From Aromatoleum toluolicum (GTDB taxonomy: Bacteria > Pseudomonadota > Gammaproteobacteria > Burkholderiales > Rhodocyclaceae), in NCBI RefSeq assembly GCF_012911005.2, contig NZ_WTVS01000010.1:48244-112243 (forward strand): a stretch of 64,000 bases of DNA, given 5' to 3'. Each line of letters starts with the position of its first letter. The first letter of the stretch is position 1. The notes beneath the pieces were generated by a model. That model worked only from the letters and a program-made list of their open reading frames with translations, ran no database searches and was not told where the DNA came from. The position numbers and the translations under genes were made by a program. This document shows positions 1-8,310 of this stretch, one piece after another.

Positions 1-619
1 TCGCGACCATGAAGTAGGCACCGAGGAAGCCGCCGAGTGCGCCGACGAGCATAGGCGGCACGACCGGCACGAGCCAGCCGAGCAGCGCCGCGCTGCTCGA
101 CGACAACAACAGCAGGCAGGCGCAGAGGCCCAAGTAAGGCATGCCGATGCCGTGGATCAGCGCCCACAGGCGCGGCGGGGCGATCGACTCGCCGAGGTCG
201 TTCGTCAGGGCCAGCAGCATCGTGTTCGCGGGCAGCAGCAAGCCAAGGAACACGAGCAGGACCATCGCGAGGTGCACGCCGCCGATGCTCGCCGCGTACG
301 CGCTCAGGCTGAGGCCGATTGCGATGACGACGAACTGCTTGTAGGGAAGGTACTTGCCGCCGTGCCCCGGGTGCACGAGCAGCTGGGCATCGTCCAGGTG
401 GCCGCGCGCGGTGCGCTCCAGCACCTTGTAGCCGTAGCGCAGCGTCCCCACCAGCACGCCAAGTTGCAGGAGCAGGTTGGCGGGAAAGAAGACGGCGCCC
501 GCCAGGCCGGCGAGGACGCCGAATCCGAGGCATGCGAGCAGCGGCTCGAGCGAGAGCGGATAGAGGAAGAAGCTGCCGAAGCGGCGCCAGTAAGGTTGGA
601 TCGGTGGCAGGGAAGGCAT
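1..619 (-). CDS. Multi-pass membrane protein of unknown function (3' part cut by window edge)
   Basis: An open minus-strand frame starts at the ATG at 619-617 (MPSLPPIQPYWRRFGSFF) and runs without a stop off the left edge, giving 206 codons. The protein is strongly hydrophobic, with four or five likely membrane segments (about residues 28-60, 93-110, 115-138, 158-180 and 185-206) and a basic, polar loop around residues 62-92. The high hydrophobicity and clean reading frame make it a real gene. I do not recognise a named family with confidence; it looks like one of the proteobacterial DUF-type integral membrane proteins. It is divergent from the phnA-like gene, with 187 bp between them in which I see no clear promoter. 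The C-terminus lies outside the window. Confidence 0.6.
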   Translation of the reverse strand, partial: MPSLPPIQPYWRRFGSFFLYPLSLEPLLACLGFGVLAGLAGAVFFPANLLLQLGVLVGTLRYGYKVLERTARGHLDDAQLLVHPGHGGKYLPYKQFVVIAIGLSLSAYAASIGGVHLAMVLLVFLGLLLPANTMLLALTNDLGESIAPPRLWALIHGIGMPYLGLCACLLLLSSSSAALLGWLVPVVPPMLVGALGGFLGAYFMVA

Positions 620-806
620 CGTGGATGCAGGTCGCGGGAGCACAGCCCGGAGTCTATTCCACGGTCCTGCGCCGGGGACAGCGGAATATGCCGAAGCCCG
701 TCATTCCGCGCCCGCACGGAGGTCGCCAACGTGCCCCGAGGTTGCCAACCCTTCGCGCGACGCGGATACTCGCCCGCTTTGCTCGTCCGCGAGCCGCGAG
801 GAAATC

Positions 807-1148
807 ATGTCGACTGTCCCGCCCTGCCCCCAATGCACCCTGGAGAACACCTACCCGGACGGCGCGAACTACGTGTGCGCCGACTGCGGCTACGAGTGGC
901 CGATGGCCGAGGCCGCAGTGGCCGACGACGAGGGCGAGACGGTCGTCAAGGATGCCAACGGCAATGTGCTGCAGAACGGCGACGCGGTGGTGCTGATCAA
1001 GGACCTGAAGGTGAAGGGCTCGTCGATCACGCTGAAGGTCGGCACCAAGGTGAAGAGCATCCGCCTCGTCGGCGGCGACCACGAGGTCGACTGCAAGATG
1101 GATGCCGGCAACTTCATGCTGAAGGCCTGCTACCTGAAGAAGGTGTGA
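807..1148 (+). CDS. yjdM: PhnA/YjdM-family zinc-ribbon protein
   Basis: The 113-residue product matches the PhnA (YjdM) family. It has an N-terminal zinc ribbon with C7-x2-C10 and C24-x2-C27, followed by a compact PhnA beta domain containing GDAVVLIKDLKVKGSS and the ending LKACYLKKV. The ATG at 807 was preferred to upstream in-frame starts because GAGGAAA lies just before it and the zinc ribbon follows directly. Despite the historical name (alkylphosphonate uptake), the family's function is unsettled; a link to phosphonate metabolism is not shown by the neighbours here. The gene stands alone and converges on the glutamate-type ABC operon. Confidence 0.88.
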   Translation: MSTVPPCPQCTLENTYPDGANYVCADCGYEWPMAEAAVADDEGETVVKDANGNVLQNGDAVVLIKDLKVKGSSITLKVGTKVKSIRLVGGDHEVDCKMDAGNFMLKACYLKKV

Positions 1149-1152
1149 GCGT

Positions 1153-1171
1153 CGGGGCGCCGCGCGCCCCG
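1153..1171. terminator. GC-rich hairpin between convergent genes
   Basis: A perfect 7-bp stem (CGGGGCG at 1153-1159, CGCCCCG at 1165-1171, loop CCGCG) fills the 28-bp gap between the converging phnA-like and gltL genes. Neither side has a U-tract, so a bidirectional terminator role is only inferred. Confidence 0.4.
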
Positions 1172-1176
1172 ATGTC

Positions 1177-1905
1177 TCAGTGGTTGAGGATCTTCGCGAG
1201 GAAGGCCTGCGCGCGTTCGGAGCGCGGCTGGCCGAAGAAGTCTTCCTTGGCGGCGTCCTCGACGATGGCGCCGCGGTCCATGAAGATCACGCGGTTGGCA
1301 ACCTTGCGCGCGAAGCCCATCTCGTGCGTGACGCACATCATCGTCATGCCTTCGTGGGCGAGCTGGACCATGACGTCGAGCACCTCGTTGATCATCTCGG
1401 GGTCGAGCGCAGAGGTCGGTTCGTCGAACAGCATGCAGATCGGATCCATCGCGAGCGCGCGGGCGATCGCGACGCGCTGCTGCTGGCCGCCCGAGAGCTG
1501 GCCGGGAAACTTCGCCGCCTGCGCCTTGAGGCCGACGCGGTCGAGCAGCTTCAGGCCCTTGTCGACGGCCTCGTCGCGGCTGCGGCCGAGCACCTTGATC
1601 TGCGCGATCGCCAGGTTGTCGGTGATCGTCATGTGCGGGAACAGCTCGAAGTTCTGGAACACCATGCCGACCTTGGCGCGCAGCTTGGGCAGATCGGTCT
1701 TCGGATCCTGAACGGCGATGCCATTGACGACGATGCTGCCCTGCTGGAAGGGTTCGAGCGCATTCACGCACTTGATCAGCGTCGATTTGCCCGAGCCCGA
1801 GGGGCCGCACACCACCACCACTTCGCTCTTGCTGACCTGCGTCGTGCAGTCGGTCAACACCTGAAAGCTGCCGTACCACTTCGAAACGTTGTTGATCTCG
1901 ATCAT
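1177..1905 (-). CDS. gltL: Polar amino-acid ABC transporter ATPase (GltL type)
   Basis: The 242-residue ATPase has every ABC hallmark: Walker A GPSGSGKS (residues 34-41), signature LSGGQQQR, Walker B ICMLFDEP with the D-loop SALDP, and the switch histidine in CVTHEMG. The family energises uptake of glutamate/aspartate or related polar amino acids across the inner membrane. It is the last gene of a four-gene minus-strand operon (binding protein, two permeases, ATPase) and starts 19 bp after gltK ends. Length is normal for the GltL/AotP/GlnQ group. Substrate specificity (Glu/Asp against Gln or Arg) cannot be fixed from the ATPase; the name rests on the binding protein. Confidence 0.92.
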   Translation of the reverse strand: MIEINNVSKWYGSFQVLTDCTTQVSKSEVVVVCGPSGSGKSTLIKCVNALEPFQQGSIVVNGIAVQDPKTDLPKLRAKVGMVFQNFELFPHMTITDNLAIAQIKVLGRSRDEAVDKGLKLLDRVGLKAQAAKFPGQLSGGQQQRVAIARALAMDPICMLFDEPTSALDPEMINEVLDVMVQLAHEGMTMMCVTHEMGFARKVANRVIFMDRGAIVEDAAKEDFFGQPRSERAQAFLAKILNH

Positions 1906-1924
1906 CGTTCAGGACTCCGGAAGG

Positions 1925-2605
1925 TCAGCGGATGATGGCGATGTGCGACTGCAACCATTTCACCAGACGCGAAAGGGTAAAGCAGATGATGAAATAGACG
2001 ACCGCGACGGTCGTGTACATCTCGACCGGGCGCAGGTCGCGCTGGGTGATCTTGTCGGCCGCGCCGAAAAAGTCGGTGGCGCCGATCGCATACACCAGCG
2101 ACACGTCCTGGAACAGGATGATGGTCTGGGTCAGCAGCACCGGCAGCATGTTGCGGAAGGCCTGCGGCAACACCACGTAGCGCATCGCCTGGCCATAGGT
2201 GAAGCCCAATGCGTAGCCCGCGCCGACCTGCCCGCGCGGCACCGACTGGATGCCCGAGCGCATGATCTCGGAGTAGTACGCGGCCTCGAAGATCGTGAAG
2301 GTGAAGTAGGCCGAATTCGCCGCGCCGATGGGGATCTGCTTGCCGGTGATCATCTGCAGCACCAGCGGCAGGATCAGGTAGAAGGCGAGGATCACCTGCA
2401 CCAGCGGCACGCTGCGGAATATATTGACGTAGCCGGCGGCGAACCACTGCAGCGGCGTGATCGAGGACAGGCGCATCAGCGCGAGCACCGTGCCGATGAG
2501 GATGCCGCCGATCATGGCGGTGACGGTGACCTGCAGCGTGTAGCGCAGGCCCTCGGCGAGGAAGGCCCAGTTCTGGACGATGACGGAGAAGTCGAAGTCG
2601 CTCAT
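1925..2605 (-). CDS. gltK: Polar amino-acid ABC transporter permease (GltK type)
   Basis: This 226-residue HisM/ArtQ-type inner-membrane permease has about five membrane helices and the EAA loop that contacts the ATPase (around SEIMRSGIQSVPRGQVGAGYALG, residues 112-135). It starts 13 bp downstream of gltJ and ends 19 bp before gltL, so the three are almost certainly co-translated. Together with GltJ it should form the heterodimeric channel of the importer. Confidence 0.9.
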   Translation of the reverse strand: MSDFDFSVIVQNWAFLAEGLRYTLQVTVTAMIGGILIGTVLALMRLSSITPLQWFAAGYVNIFRSVPLVQVILAFYLILPLVLQMITGKQIPIGAANSAYFTFTIFEAAYYSEIMRSGIQSVPRGQVGAGYALGFTYGQAMRYVVLPQAFRNMLPVLLTQTIILFQDVSLVYAIGATDFFGAADKITQRDLRPVEMYTTVAVVYFIICFTLSRLVKWLQSHIAIIR

Positions 2606-2618
2606 GTCCGGGGCCTCC

Positions 2619-3356
2619 TCACTTGCTGCCTTTGGTGCCGACGATCAGGCCCGGCACGCGCGTGCGGGCCTCGACGAAGGCGAGGATGCGGTTCATGACG
2701 AAGGCGAGGACGAAGTAGCACAGGGTCACGACGATCGTGATCTCCAGCACCTGCGAGGTCTTCTCGATGATCTGCTTGTACTGGAAGTAGAGCTCGAGGA
2801 TGCCGACCGCGTAGGTCACGGCGGAGTTCTTGAAGATGTTCATCGCCTCCGACGTGAGCGCCGGCAGCACGATGCGGTAGGCCATCGGCAGGCGCACGTA
2901 GCGGTAGGTCTGCCATTCGGTGAAGCCGAGCGCGAGGCCGGCGAAGCGCTGGCCGCGCGACAGCGAGTTGATGCCGGCCTTGACCTGCTCGGCGATGCGC
3001 GCGGCGGTGTAGAGGCCGAGGCCGACGATCGCGATGACGAAGTAGGGCAGGTCCTGCTTCATCCACAGGCCGATGTTCTCCGGCACCAGCTCGGGCACGA
3101 CGAAGAACCACATGAAGAGCTGGACGATCAGCGGGACATTGCGGAAGAGGTCGACGTAGGCGTCGCCGAGGCCGACGAGCCAGCGCTTCGGGGTCGTGCG
3201 CATGACGCCCAGCACCGAGCCGAGGATCAGCGCGACGACGAGCGAGGCGAGCGACACGAAGGTGGTCCAGCCGAGGCCGGACAGGATCCAGTCGTAGTAC
3301 TTGAGACCGTCGTCGGTCTCCTGGAAGAAGAACATCCAGTCCCAATGGTAGTTCAT
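2619..3356 (-). CDS. gltJ: Polar amino-acid ABC transporter permease (GltJ type)
   Basis: This 245-residue permease is the second channel subunit. It begins MNYHWDWMFFFQ, typical of the GltJ subgroup, and carries the EAA motif around IAEQVKAGINSLSRGQRFAG. Five hydrophobic helices are visible, including WTTFVSLASLVVALILGSVLG near the N-terminus. It lies 91 bp downstream of the binding-protein gene. That gap is GC-rich and may hold an mRNA structure that raises binding-protein yield relative to the membrane subunits, as in other importers of this class; this last point is inference. Confidence 0.9.
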   Translation of the reverse strand: MNYHWDWMFFFQETDDGLKYYDWILSGLGWTTFVSLASLVVALILGSVLGVMRTTPKRWLVGLGDAYVDLFRNVPLIVQLFMWFFVVPELVPENIGLWMKQDLPYFVIAIVGLGLYTAARIAEQVKAGINSLSRGQRFAGLALGFTEWQTYRYVRLPMAYRIVLPALTSEAMNIFKNSAVTYAVGILELYFQYKQIIEKTSQVLEITIVVTLCYFVLAFVMNRILAFVEARTRVPGLIVGTKGSK

Positions 3357-3447
3357 GCGAACTCCCCTCCCTGGGCGGCGCGCGGGCGCCGGCTTGTTCG
3401 GATGTCGGGGCGCGGCGGCCGGACACGGGCCGCCGCGCGCGGGCCGC

Positions 3448-4344
3448 TTACTCGACGCCCTTGTCGGTCGGGTTCTGGAACGCGGCCTTCACCGCCGGGC
3501 TCATCGGGAAGTTGAGGTTCACGTTGCGCGGCGGGATCGGGTTCATGAACCACTTGGCGTACAGCTTCTCGGCTTCGCCCGACTTCATCAGGCCGGTGAG
3601 GGTCTTGTCGACCATGGCCTTGAGCGGCGCGTCGTCCTTGCGCATCATCACCGCATAGGGCTCGTCGCGCAGCGAGGGGCCGACGATCTCGAAGTTGGCC
3701 GGGGTCTTGGAACTGGCGATGAGGCCGGCGAGCAGGATGTCGTCCATCACGAAGGCGGCGGCGCGGGCGCTCTCGACCATCAGGAAGGAGTCGGCGTGGT
3801 CCTTGCCGTAAATGTTCCTGACGTCGATCGTCTTGCCCTTCTCGTTCTGCTTGATGAGCTGGTCTGACGTGGTCCCGGTGGTCGTGACCACGGGCTTGCC
3901 GTTGAGGTCGCCGATGTCCTTGACGCCGGAGTCCTTGCGCACCGCCATGCGCACGCTGGTGATGAAGTAGGCGACGCTGAAGCCGACCTGCTGCTGGCGT
4001 GCGACGCTGTTGGTCGTCGAGCCGCACTCGAGGTCGATCGTTCCGTTCTGCATCAGCGGGATGCGGTTCTGCGAGGTCACCGCCTGGTAGTTCACCTGCA
4101 GGCTGGACATCTTGAGCTCGGCCTTGATCGCATCGACGACCTTCCCGCACAGGTCCATCGCATAGCCGATGGGCTTCTGGTTCGCGTCGAGGTAGGAGAA
4201 GGGCACCGAGGACTCACGGTGGCCGATCGTGATCGCGCCGGAATCCTTGATTTTCTGCAGCGTGCCGGTGAGCTGGGCATGGGCGGGCGCGGCGAGACCG
4301 GCGATGGACAGGCACAGGGCGACGGCGGTGAGTGACTTGCGCAT
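3448..4344 (-). CDS. gltI: Periplasmic glutamate/aspartate-type binding protein
   Basis: The 298-residue substrate-binding protein has a clear Sec signal peptide (MRKSLTAVALCLSIAGLAAPAHA, cleaved near residue 23) and the family-3 solute-binding fold. Typical GltI motifs are GHRESSVPFSYLD near the N-terminus and TIDLECGSTTN in the middle, the latter a strong match to glutamate/aspartate binders. The frame stays open a further 100 codons upstream, but the ATG at 4344 has a GGAGT ribosome site 8 nt ahead and puts the signal peptide at the N-terminus. It is the first gene of the gltIJKL operon and is divergent from the WD40 gene across a 411-bp gap. Confidence 0.92.
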   Translation of the reverse strand: MRKSLTAVALCLSIAGLAAPAHAQLTGTLQKIKDSGAITIGHRESSVPFSYLDANQKPIGYAMDLCGKVVDAIKAELKMSSLQVNYQAVTSQNRIPLMQNGTIDLECGSTTNSVARQQQVGFSVAYFITSVRMAVRKDSGVKDIGDLNGKPVVTTTGTTSDQLIKQNEKGKTIDVRNIYGKDHADSFLMVESARAAAFVMDDILLAGLIASSKTPANFEIVGPSLRDEPYAVMMRKDDAPLKAMVDKTLTGLMKSGEAEKLYAKWFMNPIPPRNVNLNFPMSPAVKAAFQNPTDKGVE

Positions 4345-4755
4345 GAACGGACTCCACTTGTGTTGGTTCGGAAATGCGGAGGACGGCTCTATTGCCCGGT
4401 CAGGCAGGGGCAGCCGGCGGGTGACGGCCGCCCGCGTCCATCGTAAGGCATGGCGCAGCGCGCGGGCATAGGGATCAACCCGAGTCCCCGCTCGTGCGCG
4501 CCGCCGGGCGGATTTACACATTGTAACCGGCACGCACACCATGTCCGCGGCATTGTATGGACAGCCTGCCGGGGGAGGCTGCCGCGCCGCGGACGCAGCA
4601 GCGGATTGCCGGCCCGGACGCGATGGACGGTTGTCGGGGAACACGTGACGGAACTCCTTCGAACGGGAGCGTGCTTCAAATATAGTTCAGCAGCGGAGGC
4701 GCGCGCCAGATCGCGTAACGGCGGGCCTTGCGACGATTCGGCATGGAGGACGGCG
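4345..4755. other. 411-bp divergent intergenic region
   Basis: This gap separates the 5' ends of the glt operon and the WD40 gene and must hold both promoters. It contains a short perfect inverted repeat (4514-4526, listed separately) and an otherwise GC-rich sequence. The WD40 frame is open through it, but it has no SD-backed start, and the conceptual peptide (many Arg, Pro and Gly) looks like non-coding shadow sequence. Confidence 0.5.
4514..4526. promoter_or_regulatory. TTACA-CAT-TGTAA inverted repeat (possible operator)
   Basis: A perfect 5-bp inverted repeat with a 3-bp spacer is the only AT-rich dyad in the glt/WD40 divergent region. It lies about 170 bp upstream of gltI and 230 bp upstream of the WD40 start. 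The responsible regulator cannot be named. Confidence 0.3.
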
Positions 4756-7014
4756 GTGGCATCATCCCCTGATGGCGTGATCTCGGAACTGCTGCAGGAC
4801 GAGCGTCCCGCGGGCGGAAGGGAAGACCGCATCGCCGCCGCGCAGGCACGCGCCGCGGAACAAGCCGCTCTCGCCCGGCGCATGCGGCGGCGCGCCGTCG
4901 GGCTGGGCATCCTCGCCTTCCTGTTGGCGGTCGCGGCCATCGCCGCGCTGGTCGCGCAGCAGGTCGCGGAACTGCAGCGCCGCCAGCAAGCCGATGTCGT
5001 GCTGTCGCTCCAGCTCGTCGCCACGGCCCTGCGCCATCTCGACACCGACCCGGACCTCGCCGCGCGCGCGGCGTCCGAGGCGCTGCGCCGCACCGCGGAC
5101 GCCGCGCCCTTCGTGCGCGGCCAGGCCGAGGACGCGGCACGGCGCGCGCTCGACGCAAGCCGCCTGCGCCTGACGCTGCGCGGACACGCGAACCGCGTGA
5201 ATGCGATCGCCTTCAGCCCCGACGGGGCGCTCATCGCGTCGGCCGGGCAGGATGGCACGGTACGCATCCGCAATGCCGCCGACGGCGCGGCGCCTGTCGA
5301 GCTGCACGGACACGAGGGAGAGGCCCGCGATCTTGCCTTCGGCCCGGACGGGAAGACGCTCGCATCGGTAGGCGAGGACGGCCGGATCATCCTGTGGGAC
5401 GCTGCGCGCGGCGAACGGCTGCGCGAGCTGCCGCGCCAGCCGGAGCCCCTCAACGGCGTCGCGTTCGGGCGGGACGGGGAGATCGTGGCGACGGTGGGGA
5501 GGAGCCCGGTCGTGCGGCTGTGGGACGCGGATACGGGCGGCCTGCTCGCGAACCTCACCGGCCACAGGGCCCCGCTGCACGCCGTCACCTTCAGTCCCGA
5601 CGGGCGACACCTGGCGACGGCGGGCGGCGATGCCGTGCTGCGCGTGTGGGACCTGTTGAGCGGCCGGGCGCTGCATGTGCTCGAAGGCCATGCAGGCGCG
5701 GTCCTCGCGCTCGCATTCAGTCCGGATGGGCGCTGGCTGGCGAGCGCGGGCGAGGACCACCGGGCGCGCCTGTGGGATGCCGGCAGTGGCGCGCCCGTGC
5801 GCGAGCTGCCCGAACAGCCCGACACCATCCGTGCCGTCGCCTTCAGCCCGGACGGCAGTCTGCTGGCGACCGGAGGTAACGACGGCTCGGCGCGGCTGTG
5901 GGACGCGGCAGGCTGCACGCTTCCGACCGGCGAATGCCAGCCGCTCGCGGCGCTCGCCGCGGAGGGCAACCCCGTGACCGACCTCGCCTTCGACACCGCC
6001 GGCGCACGACTCGCGACAACCGGCGCCGACGGCAGCGTGAAGCTGTGGGACATCGCCTTCGGCCACGCGGGGGCGATCCGCAGCCTCGCCTACAGTCCGG
6101 ACGGCAGGCGGCTCGCAACGGCTGCAACCGGCACGATCGCCGCCGTGTGGGACATCGAAAGCGGAAAAATCCGGCACCGGCTCGCGGGGGAGGCGAGCGC
6201 CGCATCGCGCGTCGCATGGAGCCCGGACGGCAGTCGCATCGCGACCGCGCAAGACGACGGCAGCGCAACGGTATGGGACGCCGCCGGCGAGCGGCCGCCG
6301 CTCATGCTGCGCGGGCACACGGGGCGCATAAGTGGCATCGCCTTCAGCACCGACGGGCACCACGTCGTCACGGCCGGACGCGACGGGATGGTGGGCGTAT
6401 GGGACGCCGCCAGTGGGGCGCGACGGCTGTGGCTGCGCACCGGTGCGGCCCCGCTGAACTGCGTGATCTTCAGCCGCGACGGGCGCAGCGTGCTGACGGC
6501 CGGTGCCGACGGCGCCCTCACGGAATGGAAGGCTGCGGACGGCAAGCGGCTGCGCAGCCTGCAGGAGCGCGGCGACGGGATCCTCGACCTCGCGCTGAGT
6601 CCGGACGGCTCGCTGCTCGCGACCGCCGGCACGGACCGCGTCGCGCGCCTGTGGGGCATGACGGGCGGAAAGCCGGTGCGCAGCCTCGCGGGTCATGCGG
6701 GCGCGATCGGCGCGCTCGCCTTCAGCCCCGACGGCCGCCTGCTCGCGACCGCCGGACGCGACCGCAGCGCGCGCGTTTGGGAGATCGCCAGCGGTGCGGA
6801 GCGCCTGGTGCTGCCGCCACAGGATGGCGCCGTGAATGCCGTCGCCTTCTCGCCCGACGGGCGCCTGCTCGCGACCGGCGGCGACGGCCGGCGCGTGCAT
6901 TTCCATCCGCTCGACCCGGGGCAAGTCGCGACCGCGCTGCACGAACGCGTCGGCAACGGCTTCACGGACGCGGAATGCGCGCGATACCTCAACCGCACCC
7001 CCTGTCCGCCCTGA
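4756..7014 (+). CDS. Membrane-anchored 14-repeat WD40 protein
   Basis: The product is 752 residues from the GTG at 4756, which follows GGAGGA by 5 nt. Order of parts: a charged, Arg/Ala-rich cytoplasmic segment (1-46), one membrane helix (about 47-68, VGLGILAFLLAVAAIAALVA), a helical linker (about 70-130, with SLQLVATALRHLDTDPDLA), then 14 WD40 repeats of the AFSPDG..LATAG.D..ARLWD type, enough for two seven-bladed propellers, and a short tail TDAECARYLNRTPCPP. The helix, linker, propeller and tail match the C-terminal half of large bacterial nSTAND-WD40 proteins. The effector and STAND NTPase parts normally ahead of it are absent. Function unknown; a scaffold or sensor role is inferred. No partner gene lies beside it. 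Confidence 0.85.
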   Translation: MASSPDGVISELLQDERPAGGREDRIAAAQARAAEQAALARRMRRRAVGLGILAFLLAVAAIAALVAQQVAELQRRQQADVVLSLQLVATALRHLDTDPDLAARAASEALRRTADAAPFVRGQAEDAARRALDASRLRLTLRGHANRVNAIAFSPDGALIASAGQDGTVRIRNAADGAAPVELHGHEGEARDLAFGPDGKTLASVGEDGRIILWDAARGERLRELPRQPEPLNGVAFGRDGEIVATVGRSPVVRLWDADTGGLLANLTGHRAPLHAVTFSPDGRHLATAGGDAVLRVWDLLSGRALHVLEGHAGAVLALAFSPDGRWLASAGEDHRARLWDAGSGAPVRELPEQPDTIRAVAFSPDGSLLATGGNDGSARLWDAAGCTLPTGECQPLAALAAEGNPVTDLAFDTAGARLATTGADGSVKLWDIAFGHAGAIRSLAYSPDGRRLATAATGTIAAVWDIESGKIRHRLAGEASAASRVAWSPDGSRIATAQDDGSATVWDAAGERPPLMLRGHTGRISGIAFSTDGHHVVTAGRDGMVGVWDAASGARRLWLRTGAAPLNCVIFSRDGRSVLTAGADGALTEWKAADGKRLRSLQERGDGILDLALSPDGSLLATAGTDRVARLWGMTGGKPVRSLAGHAGAIGALAFSPDGRLLATAGRDRSARVWEIASGAERLVLPPQDGAVNAVAFSPDGRLLATGGDGRRVHFHPLDPGQVATALHERVGNGFTDAECARYLNRTPCPP

Positions 7015-7076
7015 GCCGCACTGCGTGCTAAGCTGGACGGCCATGCCGGATTCATTGCCTGCGGAGCCCGAAGAAG

Positions 7077-8210
7077 ATGCCCAGCCTGCTGCCCCAACCC
7101 GATCCCGACGGTTTGCTCGAATACTCGGTCGTGTATACCGACCGCGCGCTCAATCACATGTCGCAGCGTTTCCAGGGCGTCATGCGCGACATCTCGCGCG
7201 TGCTGAAGAAGGTCTATGGCGCGCACGCGGCGGTCGTCGTGCCCGGCAGCGGCACCTTCGGCATGGAGGCGGTCGCGCGCCAGTTCGCGACCGGGAGGAA
7301 GTGCCTGGTGATCCGCAATGGCTGGTTCAGCTACCGCTGGACGCAGATCTTCGACATGGGCGGAATCCCGTCCGAATGCACGGTGCTGAAGGCGCGACCG
7401 GTCGCAGCCGGTCCGCAGGCAGCGTTCGCACCTGCGCCGATCGCCGAGGTCGTCGCGGCGATCCGCACGCACAAGCCTGATGTGGTGTTCGCCCCGCACG
7501 TCGAGACCGCGGCCGGCATGATCCTGCCCGACGACTATCTGCGCGCCGTCGCCGATGCCGTGCATGAGGTCGGCGGCCTGTTCGTGCTCGACTGCATCGC
7601 CTCCGGCACGATCTGGGTGGATATGGCCACGAGCGGCGTCGACATCCTGATCAGCGCGCCGCAGAAGGGTTGGAGCGCGCAGCCGTGCTGCGCCCTCGTG
7701 ATGCTGGGCGAGCGCGCGCGCGCGCGGATCGAGGCGACGACCAGCACCAGCTTCGCGTGCGACCTGAAAAAGTGGCTGCAGATCATGGAAGCCTACGAGA
7801 AGGGCGGCCATGCCTACCATGCGACGATGCCGACCGATGCGCTGACCGCGCTGCGCGACGTGATGCTGGAGACCGAGGCCTACGGCTTCGACAAGGTGAA
7901 GGCGGAGCAGCAGGAGCTGGGCCGGCGCGTGCGCGCGCTGCTCGCCGCACGCGGCTTCCGCAGCGTCGCCGCACCGGGCTTCGAGGCGCCGGGCGTGGTC
8001 GTGTGCTACACGGACGACCCCGAAATCCAGTCCGCGCGGAAATTCATCGCGCAGGGCCTGCAGACCGCCGCCGGCGTGCCGCTGCAGTGCGACGAGCCGG
8101 CGGACTTCCGCAGCTTCCGCATCGGCCTGTTCGGCCTCGACAAGCTGCATGCGGTCGAGCGCAGCGTGGCCTCGCTGGAAGCAGCGCTCGACGCGATCCG
8201 CCCCGCGTAG
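7077..8210 (+). CDS. PLP-dependent class V aminotransferase (alanine-glyoxylate type)
   Basis: The 377-residue protein belongs to fold-type I, class V aminotransferases. Visible features are the cofactor-binding GSGTFGMEA (residues 57-65), the aspartate in VLDCIASG (about 172), and the PLP lysine K197 in SAPQKGWSAQP. These place it with alanine-glyoxylate, serine-pyruvate or 2-aminoethylphosphonate-pyruvate aminotransferases. The substrate cannot be fixed, and no phosphonate-degradation partner lies next to it. It starts 62 bp after the WD40 gene on the same strand, so they may share a transcript. ATG at 7077 is preceded by a purine-rich GAAGAAG stretch. Confidence 0.85.
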   Translation: MPSLLPQPDPDGLLEYSVVYTDRALNHMSQRFQGVMRDISRVLKKVYGAHAAVVVPGSGTFGMEAVARQFATGRKCLVIRNGWFSYRWTQIFDMGGIPSECTVLKARPVAAGPQAAFAPAPIAEVVAAIRTHKPDVVFAPHVETAAGMILPDDYLRAVADAVHEVGGLFVLDCIASGTIWVDMATSGVDILISAPQKGWSAQPCCALVMLGERARARIEATTSTSFACDLKKWLQIMEAYEKGGHAYHATMPTDALTALRDVMLETEAYGFDKVKAEQQELGRRVRALLAARGFRSVAAPGFEAPGVVVCYTDDPEIQSARKFIAQGLQTAAGVPLQCDEPADFRSFRIGLFGLDKLHAVERSVASLEAALDAIRPA

Positions 8211-8310
8211 CCGACACGGCCTGACACGACCGCCGCTGTATCCCTGCCTGCCCGGGGAACTCTCCGAGTTCCTCGGTTACAATTCCTTCCGCATATAACG
8301 GGGGAATTGC

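Noticed and set aside
807..8210. Phosphonate-degradation locus from PhnA plus a 2-aminoethylphosphonate-type aminotransferase
   Set aside because: The two genes are 6 kb apart with an amino-acid importer and a WD40 gene between; no PhnX, PhnW-specific partner or C-P lyase gene is present, and PhnA itself is not a proven phosphonate enzyme.
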